Shown here piece by piece: positions 9,357 through 19,051 of a stretch of 64,000 nucleotides of DNA (the stretch's first letter is position 1; each line of letters opens with the position of its first letter). The stretch spans positions 496,001-560,000 of the forward strand of contig NZ_CP036271.1 of the NCBI RefSeq assembly GCF_007745175.1. Reading direction: 5' to 3'. The notes below the pieces were generated by a model. The model had not been told where the DNA came from. It made no database searches and saw nothing but the letters and a program-made list of their open reading frames with translations. The position numbers and the translations under genes are program-made. The stretch is from Caulifigura coniformis. Its GTDB lineage: Bacteria; Planctomycetota; Planctomycetia; Planctomycetales; Planctomycetaceae.

Positions 9357-10409
9357 TCAACCCCGGGCCAGCGTCTTCGCCCGTTCTTTGACTTCAATCG
9401 GCACAGTGGCCAGCAGTTTGTCGATCACCTGATCCGGGCCGATGCCTTCGCTGTTCGCCTGGAAGTTGGTGACGATCCGGTGCCGCAGGACCGGGTGGGC
9501 CACCGCCTTCACATCGTCGCTCGTGACGTGGAATCGGCCTTCGAGGATCGCCCGGGCTTTCGCGCCGACGATCAGGTACTGCCCGGCCCGGGGACCAGCG
9601 CCCCAGCTGATGAACTTCTTGACGAAGTCGGGAGCGATCGCGTCATCGGGGCGGGTCGCGCGGACGAGATCACGGGCGTAGATGAACACATGCTCGGCCA
9701 CGGGAACTTTGCGGACGACTTCCTGCAGCGCGAGGATCTGGGCCCCGGTGAGGGCCGGCTTCAATTCCGGTTCTTCCCCGCCGGTCGTCTGCTTGAGAAT
9801 CCGCAGTTCCTCGGCGGCCGTCGGGTACTTCACGACGACGTTGAACATGAACCGGTCGAGCTGCGCTTCGGGAAGGGGATACGTCCCTTCCTGCTCGATC
9901 GGGTTCTGCGTCGCGAGGACGAAAAACGGAGACGGCAGCCGGTAGGTGTTCGAGCCGACGGTGACGTGGCGTTCCTGCATCGCTTCGAGGAGGGCTGCCT
10001 GCGTCTTCGGGGGTGTGCGGTTGATTTCGTCCGCCAGCAGCATGTGGGTAAAAATCGGCCCCTGCATGAACTGGAAGACGTTCCGGCCGGTGTCGGCGTC
10101 GGTCTGCAGGACGTCCGTCCCGGTGATGTCCGAGGGCATCAGGTCAGGCGTGAACTGGATCCGGCGGAACGACAGCTGGAGGATCCGGGAGATCGTGCTG
10201 ACGAGCAGCGTCTTCGCGAGGCCCGGCACGCCGACCAGCAGGCAGTGGCCGCGGCTGAACAGTGCGATCAGCAGCTGATCGACCACATCGGTCTGCCCGA
10301 TGATGACCTTGCCGATTTCCTCGCGCATCCGGCCATAGGCAGCGGCGAGGCCGCGGATGGCCTGGGCTTCGCGTTCATCGTCGGACATCGCACCACGATT
10401 CTCGGACAT
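9357..10409 (-). CDS. MoxR-family AAA+ ATPase, 350 aa
   Basis: Cytoplasmic AAA+ chaperone-like ATPase. Walker A is GVPGLAKTLL, Walker B is LLADEINRTPPK, the sensor region is ATQNPIEQEGTYPLPEAQLDRF, and the C-terminal lid includes GAGPRAGQYLIVGAKARAIL. These are signatures of the MoxR proper/APE2220 group, which usually matures or activates metalloproteins and VWA-domain partners. The usual DUF58 and VWA neighbours are not downstream here (HpnC follows), so its partner is unknown. Start: ATG 10409 (MSENRG); ATG 10388 (MSDDEREAQ) is an alternative. Confidence 0.92.
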   Translation of the reverse strand: MSENRGAMSDDEREAQAIRGLAAAYGRMREEIGKVIIGQTDVVDQLLIALFSRGHCLLVGVPGLAKTLLVSTISRILQLSFRRIQFTPDLMPSDITGTDVLQTDADTGRNVFQFMQGPIFTHMLLADEINRTPPKTQAALLEAMQERHVTVGSNTYRLPSPFFVLATQNPIEQEGTYPLPEAQLDRFMFNVVVKYPTAAEELRILKQTTGGEEPELKPALTGAQILALQEVVRKVPVAEHVFIYARDLVRATRPDDAIAPDFVKKFISWGAGPRAGQYLIVGAKARAILEGRFHVTSDDVKAVAHPVLRHRIVTNFQANSEGIGPDQVIDKLLATVPIEVKERAKTLARG

Positions 10410-10500
10410 AGTCGCGACAACGCATCTCCAGGTGACAGCTCGAACTGGACTCAGCCTACATCGACGGATGTCGCGTGACGAGGCATTCGCGTCGGTCGGG

Positions 10501-10818
10501 CTATCGTTTCCAGAACCGCTCCCAGCGGGTCAGGGGGCGATCCACGCTCCACTGGTCGATCAGTTGCTGAATGACCTCCGGCCGATCGGGATGCCCGCAT
10601 TCGCACGGTTCGGTGATTTCGGAATACCGCAGGGAAAGGCACCTCGGGCAGCGGCCGCAGCATTTGCAATAGGCCGTTTGACAGGAGACGCACTGCAGGA
10701 TTTCCGGCCGGGCCCGTTTCCGGCCACAGCACAGACAGTGACCGCAACCGGGGCACACCGCGCGATGCGGGTCGACGGGGGTGTCGCAGCCGCAGCATTT
10801 GACGAGAACGTCGCTCAT
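10501..10818 (-). CDS. Cysteine-rich zinc-ribbon protein, 105 aa
   Basis: Small cytoplasmic protein with CxxC knuckles: CCGCDTPVDPHRAVCPGCG, then CLCCGRKR, CVSCQTAYCKCCGRCPRC and CECG. This allows two or three structural zinc sites. The C-terminal third (PEVIQQLIDQWSVDRPLTRW) is probably helical. I do not recognise a named family. The ATG at 10818 (MSDVLVKCCGC) is preferred; an in-frame ATG at 10851 adds 11 residues. It sits 90 bases upstream of moxR on the same strand, so the two may be co-transcribed. Confidence 0.65.
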   Translation of the reverse strand: MSDVLVKCCGCDTPVDPHRAVCPGCGHCLCCGRKRARPEILQCVSCQTAYCKCCGRCPRCLSLRYSEITEPCECGHPDRPEVIQQLIDQWSVDRPLTRWERFWKR

Positions 10819-10967
10819 CACGGGAGATCCTGCGAGGCCGGGATTTTCCATGCTCTCAATGGCCTGCGTGGATCCTTCGCGTTGCTGCTCGAAGCGGAGC
10901 TTCGTGGCGGGGACGTGCCCAGGCAGGAGCCTGGGTACGAGAGTATGCCGTCGCGCCCGCCGCTCCT

Positions 10968-13016
10968 TCAGTGAACCCGCTGGCCCGGCTGGGCTCCCGA
11001 ATCCGGAGCGAGGAGGAACACATCCTTCCCGCCCGGCCCGGCCGCGCAGACCATGCCTTCGCTGAGGCCGAACTTCATCTTACGCGGCGTCAGGTTCGCC
11101 ACAACCACCACCAGCCGCCCGACGAGTTGTTCGGGCGAATAGGACGATTTGATCCCCGCGAACACGTTCCGCCGCACGTCACCGCCGAGGCTGAGCGTCA
11201 GCTGCAGGAGCTTGTCGGCCCCCTGCACGTGATTCGCTTCGATGACGCGGGCGACGCGGAGGTCGACCTTCACGAAATCGTCGATTGTGCACAGGTCGCC
11301 GACGAGCGGCTCCTTCTCGAGCCATTCGCCGCTGTCCGCGGGAGCTGCGGCGGCCGGGGCCGCGTCTTCGGTCTTCGCCAGGTCCTGCTGACTGTCTTCC
11401 ACCATCGCCTTCACTTTCTCGGGATCGACCCGTTTCATCATGTGCTGGAATTCGTTGACCGCCGCGCCGACCACCGGCTGCTGCGCGTTGTCCCAATGCG
11501 TGATGGGAGCGGACAGGAGCGTTCCCGTCTGCTCGGCCATCCGCGGCAGCACCGGCGCGAGATACACCGCGATCTGCCGGAAGAGGTTCAGGGCGACAGT
11601 GCAGATCTCCTGCACCTCCTGCTTCTTCGCGGGATCCTTGCGGAGCATCCAGGGCTGTTTGCCATCAATGTACTGGTTGGCGCGATCGGCCAGCGCCATG
11701 ATCTCGCGCATGGCCAGGTTGTAGTCGCAGGCTTCATAGGCCGCGGCGATCCGCTCGCTGGCCTCGGCCCCCTGCGCGAACAGCCCGCCATCCTCGGGAT
11801 AGCTGGCCGAGAGCGACTGCCCCGCGAGCAGCTTCGCGCAGCGGCTGGCGATGTTGACCACCTTGCCGACGAGATCCGAATTGATCTTCGACTTGAAGTC
11901 TTCGAGGTTGAGGTCGAGATCGTCGACGCGCGGCCCGAGCTTCGAGGCGAAGTAATACCGCAGGTACGACGGATCGAGATGCTGCCGGTAGGTCGACGCC
12001 CGGATGAACGTCCCCTTCGACTTCGACATCTTCTCGCCATCCACGGTGAGGAACCCGTGGATGTGGACCTTCTTCGGCAGCTGGAATCCGGCCGTCTTGA
12101 GCATGGCCGGCCAGAACAGCGTATGGAAATATGTGATGTCCTTGCCGATGAAGTGGTGAATCTCGCAACCGGGATTGCGCCACCAGTCATCGATCGTGCC
12201 GCCGCTGCGGTCGCACCAGTCCTTCGTGGAGGCGATGTACCCGATCGGCGCATCAAACCAGACGTACCAGTAGTTGCCCGGGCTGTCGGGAATCTCGAAG
12301 CCGAAGTAGCGGGCCGGGCGGGAGATGTCCCAGTCGCGGAGCGCATCGCCGAGGAAGTGTCCCTTGAGATAGTTGGCGATCTCCGGCTGCAGCGCGCCGC
12401 TGTTCTGCGTCCACTCCGTGAGGAACTCGTGCAGGTCTTCGATACGGACGAAGAGCTGCGTGCTCGTTTTCGGAACCGGCGTGGCGCCGGTCAGCGTGCT
12501 GCGGGGATTGATCAGCTCCGTCGGCGCGTACTGCGTCAGGCACTTCTCGCAGCCGTCGCCGTACTGGTTCTCGGATTTACAGTTGGGGCAGGTTCCCTTC
12601 ACGAACCGGTCGGCCAGGAACGTCTGGGCTTCGGGGTCGTACAGCCGCTCGACGTCTTTCGACGTCACCATGTCGGCCTTGCGGAGCGAGGCCCAGATTT
12701 CGTGGCAGAGCTGGCGGTTCGATTCGCTGTTGGTGCTGCCGTAGTTGTCGAACTCGATGTCGAAGGCGCTGAAGTCCGTGATGTGGGCTTCGCGCATCTC
12801 GGCGATGACCTCTTCCTCGGGCCGGCCTTCCTGCCGGGCGCGGATCATCACGGAGGTGCCGTGGGTGTCATCGGCGCAGACGAACAGGCAGCGGTTGCCG
12901 CGCAGCTTCTGGAACCGGACCCAGATATCGGTCTGCGTGTACTCGACGAGATGGCCGAGATGGATGTGCCCGTTGGCGTAGGGCAGGGCGGAGGTGACGA
13001 GAATCTGACGGGGCAC
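10968..13016 (-). CDS. metG: Methionyl-tRNA synthetase, 682 aa
   Basis: Class I aminoacyl-tRNA synthetase charging tRNA-Met. HIGH signature is [17 protein letters not shown] signature is [12 protein letters not shown], and a zinc knuckle region ([19 protein letters not shown]) marks the long MetRS type. The anticodon-binding helical domain is followed by an Ala-rich linker and a C-terminal tRNA-binding OB fold ([26 protein letters not shown]), as in dimeric MetRS. Length is normal. The gene is divergent from the membrane protein at 13370, with a palindromic repeat between them. Confidence 0.96.
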   Translation of the reverse strand: MPRQILVTSALPYANGHIHLGHLVEYTQTDIWVRFQKLRGNRCLFVCADDTHGTSVMIRARQEGRPEEEVIAEMREAHITDFSAFDIEFDNYGSTNSESNRQLCHEIWASLRKADMVTSKDVERLYDPEAQTFLADRFVKGTCPNCKSENQYGDGCEKCLTQYAPTELINPRSTLTGATPVPKTSTQLFVRIEDLHEFLTEWTQNSGALQPEIANYLKGHFLGDALRDWDISRPARYFGFEIPDSPGNYWYVWFDAPIGYIASTKDWCDRSGGTIDDWWRNPGCEIHHFIGKDITYFHTLFWPAMLKTAGFQLPKKVHIHGFLTVDGEKMSKSKGTFIRASTYRQHLDPSYLRYYFASKLGPRVDDLDLNLEDFKSKINSDLVGKVVNIASRCAKLLAGQSLSASYPEDGGLFAQGAEASERIAAAYEACDYNLAMREIMALADRANQYIDGKQPWMLRKDPAKKQEVQEICTVALNLFRQIAVYLAPVLPRMAEQTGTLLSAPITHWDNAQQPVVGAAVNEFQHMMKRVDPEKVKAMVEDSQQDLAKTEDAAPAAAAPADSGEWLEKEPLVGDLCTIDDFVKVDLRVARVIEANHVQGADKLLQLTLSLGGDVRRNVFAGIKSSYSPEQLVGRLVVVVANLTPRKMKFGLSEGMVCAAGPGGKDVFLLAPDSGAQPGQRVH

Positions 13017-13163
13017 GTGGAAATCGACGCTGGGGTGTGTTGCAGCAGAACAGCTTGAGCCGTTTGGGATTGTGGAGAATAGACCATCCGGGGCGGTGAT
13101 TGAATCGGGGACGGGAGATCAGGTAGGGCGGGCGTGTTTTTCGAGGATGGCGAAGCTGAGAAT

Positions 13164-13250
13164 GGCGAGCGGGGGGCGTCAGCCCCCTGTGCCATCTGAG
13201 ATTTGGCGTTCCGTGGCACATGCACAGCCGGCTCACGCCGGCCGCTCGCC
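13164..13250. repeat. Full GGCGAGCG/CGCTCGCC palindromic repeat element, 87 bp
   Basis: Ends are GGCGAGCG (13164-13171) and its complement CGCTCGCC (13243-13250). Inside are two hairpins: GGGGGCGTCAGCCCCC and GCCGGCTCACGCCGGC. Half copies of its left arm occur at 9048-9075 and inside leuS at 57376-57403. It fills part of the 350-base gap between metG and the next gene; I see nothing else there. Confidence 0.8.
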
Positions 13251-13369
13251 AGTCCAGTGTGAAGAATACGCCAGCCCCGGGAGATCCCGTGGAGCGGTGG
13301 CCGCCAGGAATCGGGCCGTTCCGGAGTGAGCGGTTTGATCTCGGGGAGGTTCGCGGCCGTTTGGCAGGC

Positions 13370-14464
13370 ATGGACGGACTGATGCAGAATTCCGTGGCCG
13401 CCCCCACATTGCCTGGCCGGTCTTACTTCCTGCAGCGCCAACTCTGGCGATCTGCTCTCTGGGGCGTTCTGGGAACGGTCGCGATCGTTGCCACCATCGC
13501 CGCCCTGGATGCTGCCGGGCTGAAAGCCCCGAAGGCCCCTCCAGTGATCCAGGTCGCGCCTTTCTTCGTCGCGATCGGGATCTTCATCGCTCAGTACCTG
13601 CTCCCCCGTGTGCGGGTCGATCAGGAGGGCATCCATCGGCGCATCCTGTGGTGGTGGGATCTGTGGCCGTGGGAGGACTTCACCGACGGACTGGTCACTT
13701 ACGGGACCTACCGGCACGGATACCGGCACACCACAAAGCCATTCTGGTCACAGAGACTCGAGTTGAGCGTCCTCGAACCGGAAGCCGCCGAAGAGATCGA
13801 TCGGCTCATCAAACGCGTCTGGACGCCGCCCGATCCTCCGGAGTGCCCGGAGACGCTCGTCCTGACGCTCAAGAGGCCGGGCCGGCCAGTCCTCACGATG
13901 ACGGCCGACGGGATCTCGTTCACCCATAAGAACCAGACGGTGACGAGCAGCTGGGATGATTTGCCAATGGTGACGATCTGGCGTCTGGCTGCCGATCGCC
14001 CGGATTCTCGAACAATGATCTTCGAATTGTCGGATCGTGAGATCCGCCTGGGCCGGCCCGTCCACAACGGCCAGCAGCTACAGACCTGGTCCGGACCGAC
14101 GGCCGAAGTTGTCTCCCTCTTCGTGATGAAGCACGCGCGGCGGCTGCGGGACTACGCCATTGGCGGAGACGCCCGGACATTCGACGAGTTGGAAGCCAAA
14201 CGCGAGGTCCAGTTGGGAAGGCTCGAGAAAAACTTGATCGTCATGAGGCGGATGTGCTGGGTCATCGGTGCCCTCTGCGCGGCCTCCCCGCTGGTCTGCC
14301 CGTGGCCAGCGGCTGTGATGATGAGCCTTTACCTGGCGATGCCTGTCGGGATGTACCGCAGTGCGAACTCCAGGCTGAAAGAGATCCGTGCTGATCTGGA
14401 CCGTCAGCAGACGGCACTTCTCGAACAGGCAGGCAGCGCAGCGGGGCTTTTGCAGGCATCGTGA
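13370..14464 (+). CDS. Membrane protein of unknown function, 364 aa
   Basis: I do not recognise the family. Two adjacent hydrophobic segments lie near the N-terminus (about 27-47 LWGVLGTVAIVATIAAL and 56-76 VAPFFVAIGIFIAQYLL). A PH-like soluble stretch follows, with Trp-rich IHRRILWWWDLWPWEDF. Near the C-terminus is a further membrane hairpin (WVIGALCAASPLVCPWPAAVMM) before a charged helix. This layout resembles proteins that set a membrane-proximal PH-like beta domain between TM segments. The ATG at 13370 (MDGLMQNS) was chosen because the upstream open frame runs back into repeat DNA. It stands alone. Confidence 0.7.
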   Translation: MDGLMQNSVAAPTLPGRSYFLQRQLWRSALWGVLGTVAIVATIAALDAAGLKAPKAPPVIQVAPFFVAIGIFIAQYLLPRVRVDQEGIHRRILWWWDLWPWEDFTDGLVTYGTYRHGYRHTTKPFWSQRLELSVLEPEAAEEIDRLIKRVWTPPDPPECPETLVLTLKRPGRPVLTMTADGISFTHKNQTVTSSWDDLPMVTIWRLAADRPDSRTMIFELSDREIRLGRPVHNGQQLQTWSGPTAEVVSLFVMKHARRLRDYAIGGDARTFDELEAKREVQLGRLEKNLIVMRRMCWVIGALCAASPLVCPWPAAVMMSLYLAMPVGMYRSANSRLKEIRADLDRQQTALLEQAGSAAGLLQAS

Positions 14465-14711
14465 GAACGGGTCCGTCGGCGGCGAAGAACCGTGGCAGCC
14501 GGGCTCCATGCCCCGTCCGGCAGGTTCCGCCGCAAAAACCTGTCTGGACACGCTTTTTGCTATGGTGTAAATCCTGCCCGTTCGACGGCGTGCCCACGCC
14601 CTGCGCGGGGCGTTTCGTCGAGCTTCGTCCGCAACGACCTGACGCCGGGATGGGCGCTCGGAAGGCGGCGAAGGACCGGTTTCAGCGACAACCTCGCCGA
14701 ATCCGGCCGAC

Positions 14712-15278
14712 ATGATTCACCCAAGGATGGGGTTCGGAATGGAACGTCGACTACTCGCCGCGGCCTCGCTCGTCGCGCTCGCTTTTCAGGGCTGCTATCG
14801 CCCGATGTACGCCCCTCCCTACTCATCGCAGGGGTACCCGGTCGGCAGCGGCTATCCAGGACCGATCCAGACGACCGTCCCGGGCCAGCCCTATATGCCT
14901 GGCTCCGTTCCGCCCGGCGGGATGCAGCCCATGATGAACGGCGGTGGCGTCCCCACCTATGGAGCGCCCCCGACCTACAACCCGAACACCATGGGGCCCA
15001 GCGCGGCCAACCCGGTGCCGACCTATCCCGACGCCCCGTCGGCCCAGTTCCAGACGCCGGAAACGACCGGCGGCCGCGAGCTTGGCTTCGCGCCGGTGAG
15101 CAACGGCGGACTGCTGCAGACCGCCGGCACCGCGCCCTACGCCGCACAGCCCAACCAGTTTCCGGCGTCCAATGCGATTCCGCTGACCGAGCCGACCTTT
15201 GCGGAACCGACGCCCACTCCCGCAGCCGTGACTTCGGACAACTTCGAAGGAGGCAATGGCCCCACCACTTTCAACTGA
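14712..15278 (+). CDS. Pro/Gly/Tyr-rich lipoprotein, 188 aa
   Basis: The signal peptide (ERRLLAAASLVALAFQGC) ends in lipobox AFQGC, predicting a lipid-anchored protein. The mature chain is low-complexity and rich in Pro, Gly, Tyr, Met and Thr (for example YPVGSGYPGPIQTTVPG), with no globular domain visible. The ATG at 14712 is at the frame start; the ATG at 14739 (MERRLLAA) gives a more typical signal peptide and may be the true start. It lies 69 bases before mreB on the same strand and may be read together with the shape operon. Confidence 0.65.
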   Translation: MIHPRMGFGMERRLLAAASLVALAFQGCYRPMYAPPYSSQGYPVGSGYPGPIQTTVPGQPYMPGSVPPGGMQPMMNGGGVPTYGAPPTYNPNTMGPSAANPVPTYPDAPSAQFQTPETTGGRELGFAPVSNGGLLQTAGTAPYAAQPNQFPASNAIPLTEPTFAEPTPTPAAVTSDNFEGGNGPTTFN

Positions 15279-15347
15279 ACGCGTTCAGCCGGGGCCGTGA
15301 CTGATTCTGACGTCTGGCCTCTGAACTCTGACGTCTGACTCACCCCC

Positions 15348-16391
15348 ATGTACCATCGCCTTCGCGGCTGGCTCTGCCCGGACGTCGGCATCGACCTCGG
15401 CACGGCCAATACGCTCGTGGCCGTGCAGGGCGAAGGGGTGGTTGTGGACGAACCTTCGGTCGTCGCCCTGGAAAAGGGGTCGCGCAAGGTCCTCGGCAAA
15501 GGAACCGCCGTGGGAAAGCTGGCCCGCCAGATGCTGGGCCGCACCCCCGATTCCATCACGGCCGTTCGTCCGATGAAGGACGGCGTGATCACCGACTTCG
15601 AGTTGTGCGAATCGATGCTGCGGTACTTTCTCCGCAAGGCCCATCGCGGAAAGTTCGGATTCAAGCCGCGCGTGGTGATCGCCGTTCCCGGGTCGATCAC
15701 GCCCGTAGAAAAACGGGCGGTGTTCAGCAGCGCCGAGCGGGCCGGGGCGGGCCGGGTGTTCCTCATTGAAGAATCGAAGGCCGCCGGCATCGGAGCCGGG
15801 CTTCCGATCTCCGAGCCGCTGGCGAGCATGGTCTGCGACATCGGCGGCGGGACGACGGACGTGGCGGTGTTCAGCCTGGGCGAGATCGTTTCGTCGCAGA
15901 CGGTCCGCGTCGCGGGCGACCGCATGGACGAAGCGGTGGTCGAGTATCTGCGACAGCATTTCTCCCTGCGGATCGGCCCGCAGATGGCCGAGCAGGTGAA
16001 GATCGAGGTCGGCAGCGCGTATCCGCTGATGAATGAAATGGCCGCGGAAGTGCGCGGGCTCGACACCATCAGCAGCATTCCGCGGAAGGCGACGATCACG
16101 AGCGAAGAGGTCCGTGAGGCGCTGCGGGAGCCGCTCACGGCGATCATCAACTGCTGCAAGGCCGTCATCGAACGGTGCGATCCCGAACTGGTGGCCGACC
16201 TGGCAGATACGGGACTGGTGCTCACCGGCGGCGGGGCGCTGCTGCGTGGACTGGATGAACTGATGCGCGAGCAGCTGGGGATTCCGGTGCAGGTGGCGGA
16301 TGACCCGCTGACGACCGTGGCCCGCGGGACGGCCGTCTGCCTCGAACACCTGGAACAGTGGCGGGACGATCTGGAGTCGGACGCGGCGTGA
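15348..16391 (+). CDS. mreB: Rod shape-determining protein MreB, 347 aa
   Basis: Actin-like ATPase that polymerises under the membrane and guides the elongation machinery. Phosphate 1 motif GIDLGTANTLV, phosphate 2 motif CDIGGGTTDVAVFSLG and adenosine motif VLTGGGALLRGLDELM are all present, as is VVIAVPGSITPVEKRAV. Length is typical. It heads an mreB-mreC-mreD run. Presence in a planctomycete is notable because this phylum lacks FtsZ and often varies in its shape genes; the operon suggests a conventional elongasome. Confidence 0.95.
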   Translation: MYHRLRGWLCPDVGIDLGTANTLVAVQGEGVVVDEPSVVALEKGSRKVLGKGTAVGKLARQMLGRTPDSITAVRPMKDGVITDFELCESMLRYFLRKAHRGKFGFKPRVVIAVPGSITPVEKRAVFSSAERAGAGRVFLIEESKAAGIGAGLPISEPLASMVCDIGGGTTDVAVFSLGEIVSSQTVRVAGDRMDEAVVEYLRQHFSLRIGPQMAEQVKIEVGSAYPLMNEMAAEVRGLDTISSIPRKATITSEEVREALREPLTAIINCCKAVIERCDPELVADLADTGLVLTGGGALLRGLDELMREQLGIPVQVADDPLTTVARGTAVCLEHLEQWRDDLESDAA

Positions 16392-16406
16392 CCGCCGTGT
16401 AAGAAA

Positions 16407-17411
16407 GTGGCCCGTTCGCATCACATTTCCTGGCTCCTCGCTGCGGCCTGTCTCGGGGCCGGAGGGGTGCTCTGCGCCGCCCCCGCGCCGTTTCACGAGC
16501 GAGTTCGCGGGCTGGTGCTGGATCTTCTCAAGCCGGGGATGTCGGCCGTCGTCGCGCTCCGCGAGCGGCGGCCGGCCGCGATTTCGCCGAAGGACAGCGT
16601 GGCCTCCCGTGAGCGGGAACTTGAACTGTCGCGCCAGCTGGAGCAGTCGCGACTCGATGCCCGCCGGCTGCAGATTGAGGCGGCGCGGCTGCGCGGTGAA
16701 ATGGACGAATTGCGTTCGGAGAAGCCGAAGCCGTTCGTGGGCGAGACGGGCCTGCCCTTATTCGCCCCCGACCTCCTGACGGCCCGCGTGCTGGATACCC
16801 CATCGATGGACGAGATTGAGCGGACGATCCTGACGCTGGGCGAAGGTCACGCCGCCCGCGTCGCGCTGGCGGAGTGGGTCCTCGGCGAGGATGGCGTCAC
16901 GATCGACCAGGGGCGGGATACCCATGTGCTGGCCGACAGCCCCGTCCTTTCGGGACGCAGCGTGTTCGGCCGCGTGGCTTCCGCCGGCCGGTTCACGAGC
17001 CGGGTGCAGCACATTTCGGATACCGGGTTTCGCGCTCACGCGAAGTTGGTGCGGCGATCGAGAGAGAAGACGGTTTCGGGATCGGAAGGGCTGCTGGTGG
17101 GCGCGGGGGAGGGGCTTTGCCGGCTGGAACTGATCGCGGCGACGGAGCCGGTCGAGCCGGGGGACATGGTCGTCACCGCCGCGACGATTCCCGGCATTGA
17201 TGAGGAGCTCTACCTGGGGGACGTCGAGAAGGCGGAGTTGTCGGCCGGGGCGTCGCACTGGGTGATCACGGTTCGGCCGGCCGTTTCGGTTTCAAGTCAG
17301 GAGCGGGTGCAGGTGGTGCGGGTGGGGCTGCATCCGGGGCGGAAGCCGGTTGAGGGGGCTGAAGACGAGTCGATCAAGACGGCCCAGCGCAGCGAGGGGA
17401 AGCCGCAATGA
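16407..17411 (+). CDS. mreC: Rod shape-determining protein MreC, 334 aa
   Basis: Bitopic scaffold of the elongasome. A short N-terminal membrane segment (ISWLLAAACLGAGGVLCA) is followed by a coiled coil (about 60-105, SRERELELSRQLEQSRLDAR) and the paired beta domains (VTIDQGRDTHVLADSPVLSGRSVFGRV; GLLVGAGEGLCRLELIAA). The start is GTG at 16407, 15 bases after the mreB stop. The N-terminal part is more diverged than the rest. It overlaps mreD by four bases (ATGA). Confidence 0.85.
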   Translation: MARSHHISWLLAAACLGAGGVLCAAPAPFHERVRGLVLDLLKPGMSAVVALRERRPAAISPKDSVASRERELELSRQLEQSRLDARRLQIEAARLRGEMDELRSEKPKPFVGETGLPLFAPDLLTARVLDTPSMDEIERTILTLGEGHAARVALAEWVLGEDGVTIDQGRDTHVLADSPVLSGRSVFGRVASAGRFTSRVQHISDTGFRAHAKLVRRSREKTVSGSEGLLVGAGEGLCRLELIAATEPVEPGDMVVTAATIPGIDEELYLGDVEKAELSAGASHWVITVRPAVSVSSQERVQVVRVGLHPGRKPVEGAEDESIKTAQRSEGKPQ

Positions 17412-17920
17412 TGATCGTTCGCATGACGGCGATCGCTCTCGCGACCTCCGCCGTTTACTTCGGTCTCGCCCTGGAAGCGGTGTCGGGTGGGCGGACCCTG
17501 CTGCCGCAGACAGCGGCGGTGGCGATCATCCTGGCCGCGTGGTCGTTGCCGCTGGCGCCGGCGGTGGCCATCGCGTCGGCCGTCGGGCTCTGTTGCGATG
17601 CGATCGGCGTCGGTCCGCTGGGGCCCGGCATGATTGCCGGGACGATGGCCGCGTGCCTGGGTTCGGTCGCTCGACGGCGGTGGGAACTCGAATCCCCGCT
17701 GGCGGCCGCGTTGTTCGGGATCGCGCTGGGCGCGGGATTCCTGGCGGGTCCGCTCGTGGCGTCGACGATGCTGGCCGAATCGCCGATGCCGGCGGAGACG
17801 CTGCACCTGCATCTCGCCCGGGCCATCTCCTCAGCGCTCGCTGCGACCGCCATGCTGCTGGCCCTCCGGACGAGCGCGCGGCTGCTCAAGGCGACAACCC
17901 GCTTGCTGCTGAACGTGTGA
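17408..17920 (+). CDS. mreD: MreD-like membrane protein, 170 aa
   Basis: Integral membrane protein with about five hydrophobic segments (for example AAVAIILAAWSLPLAPAVAI and ESPLAAALFGIALGAGFLAG) and the small polar loops typical of MreD. The ATGA overlap with mreC gives translational coupling. Primary-sequence similarity in this family is low, so the call rests on position, length and topology. Confidence 0.7.
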   Translation: MMIVRMTAIALATSAVYFGLALEAVSGGRTLLPQTAAVAIILAAWSLPLAPAVAIASAVGLCCDAIGVGPLGPGMIAGTMAACLGSVARRRWELESPLAAALFGIALGAGFLAGPLVASTMLAESPMPAETLHLHLARAISSALAATAMLLALRTSARLLKATTRLLLNV

Positions 17921-17956
17921 GCCGCGAAGCGGCCCGCCGGACTCAGGAGACGCTCC

Positions 17957-19051
17957 TCAAGCTCCGCTGCCGAACAGGGCGGCCTCGATCGTGAGTCCCG
18001 GGCCGAAAGCCAGGGCGAGGCAGGGCGCTTCGGCCCCGGTGGTCCGCAGGCGATTGAGGATGAAGAGGATCGTCGGCGACGACATGTTGCCGTAGTCGGC
18101 GAGGATGCTGCGCGAGGCGTCGAGCGCTTCCGCGCGGAGCCCCAGGCTCTCGACGACGGCATTCAGAATGCGCGGGCCACCGGGATGGACGGCGTAGGAA
18201 CGGAGATCACCGAGCGACAGTCCGTTGCGGGGCAGCCAGCTTTCCAGCCAGCCCTGGAGGTCCTTGCGGATCAGATCGGGGACGGCGGGGGACAGCGTCA
18301 TTTCGAAGCCGTTGTCGCGGATCCGCCAGCTCATCATGTCGATCGTATTCGGCAGGATGAGGGAGCACTGGTCGAGGAGCCGCCACTGCTCTTTTCGGGG
18401 ACCGGACTGGACCAGGATGGCCGCGGCGCCATCGGCGAAGAGCGCGTTGGCGACAATCTGCTGCGGGTCGCTCGAGTACTGCTGATGCAGGCTGCAGAGT
18501 TCGACGCAGACGACCAGCACGCGGGCTTTCGGGTCGCTGGCGGCAAAGGCTTCCGCCACGCGGAGGCCGTTGAAGGCGCCGTGGCAGCCCATGAACCCGA
18601 CATTCGTCCGGGTCACGCCCGGGCTCAGGCCGAGCGCTCTCACCAGCCCGATATCGACGCCCGGCGCCTCGAAGCCGCTGCACGAGACAGTCACCAGGTG
18701 GGTGATCGCCGTGGCCGGCGCATCCGCGTCCTCGAGGGCGGCGGCCGCGGCGCGCGCCGCGAGGCCCAGGGCGGCCTGCTCGTAGTAGGCCATGCGTGCG
18801 GCCGTCGTGGGGCCGCGGTCATCAACGTCGACAGCCCGCTCGTAGAACGACTGGGGCATCGCCCCTTCGCCGTGCGCTTCCACGATCACGCTGTGCCGCG
18901 ATTTCACGCCCGTGCGCCGATAGAGCGCGGGAATCGTCGATCCCAGCCCGGCCTGTTCGCCCCACATGGCGACCGCATGTTCTGCGGCCTCCGTCTGCGT
19001 CACGCGGCCTTCGGGGAGTGCGAACCCCCACCCGGCGATCTGAGTGCTCAT
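17957..19051 (-). CDS. Type III polyketide synthase (chalcone/stilbene synthase superfamily), 364 aa
   Basis: Homodimeric ketosynthase that extends an acyl-CoA starter with malonyl-CoA and cyclises the chain to a pyrone or resorcinol. The triad is visible: Cys156 in VGFMGCHGAFNG, His289 in YAVHPGGPR and Asn322 in DYGNMSSPTILF. The last motif GPGLTIEAALF matches the family GFGPG loop. The ATG at 19051 overlaps the stop of the upstream flavoprotein by four bases. With the methyltransferase and flavoprotein genes it makes a three-gene coupled operon, so the polyketide is probably hydroxylated or reduced and methylated. Starter and product cannot be told from sequence. Confidence 0.92.
   Translation of the reverse strand: MSTQIAGWGFALPEGRVTQTEAAEHAVAMWGEQAGLGSTIPALYRRTGVKSRHSVIVEAHGEGAMPQSFYERAVDVDDRGPTTAARMAYYEQAALGLAARAAAAALEDADAPATAITHLVTVSCSGFEAPGVDIGLVRALGLSPGVTRTNVGFMGCHGAFNGLRVAEAFAASDPKARVLVVCVELCSLHQQYSSDPQQIVANALFADGAAAILVQSGPRKEQWRLLDQCSLILPNTIDMMSWRIRDNGFEMTLSPAVPDLIRKDLQGWLESWLPRNGLSLGDLRSYAVHPGGPRILNAVVESLGLRAEALDASRSILADYGNMSSPTILFILNRLRTTGAEAPCLALAFGPGLTIEAALFGSGA

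Noticed and set aside
10971-13058. 695-codon open frame on the plus strand opposite metG
   Set aside because: It is the antisense shadow of metG, rich in Arg, Val and His with no family likeness; metG has complete synthetase motifs.
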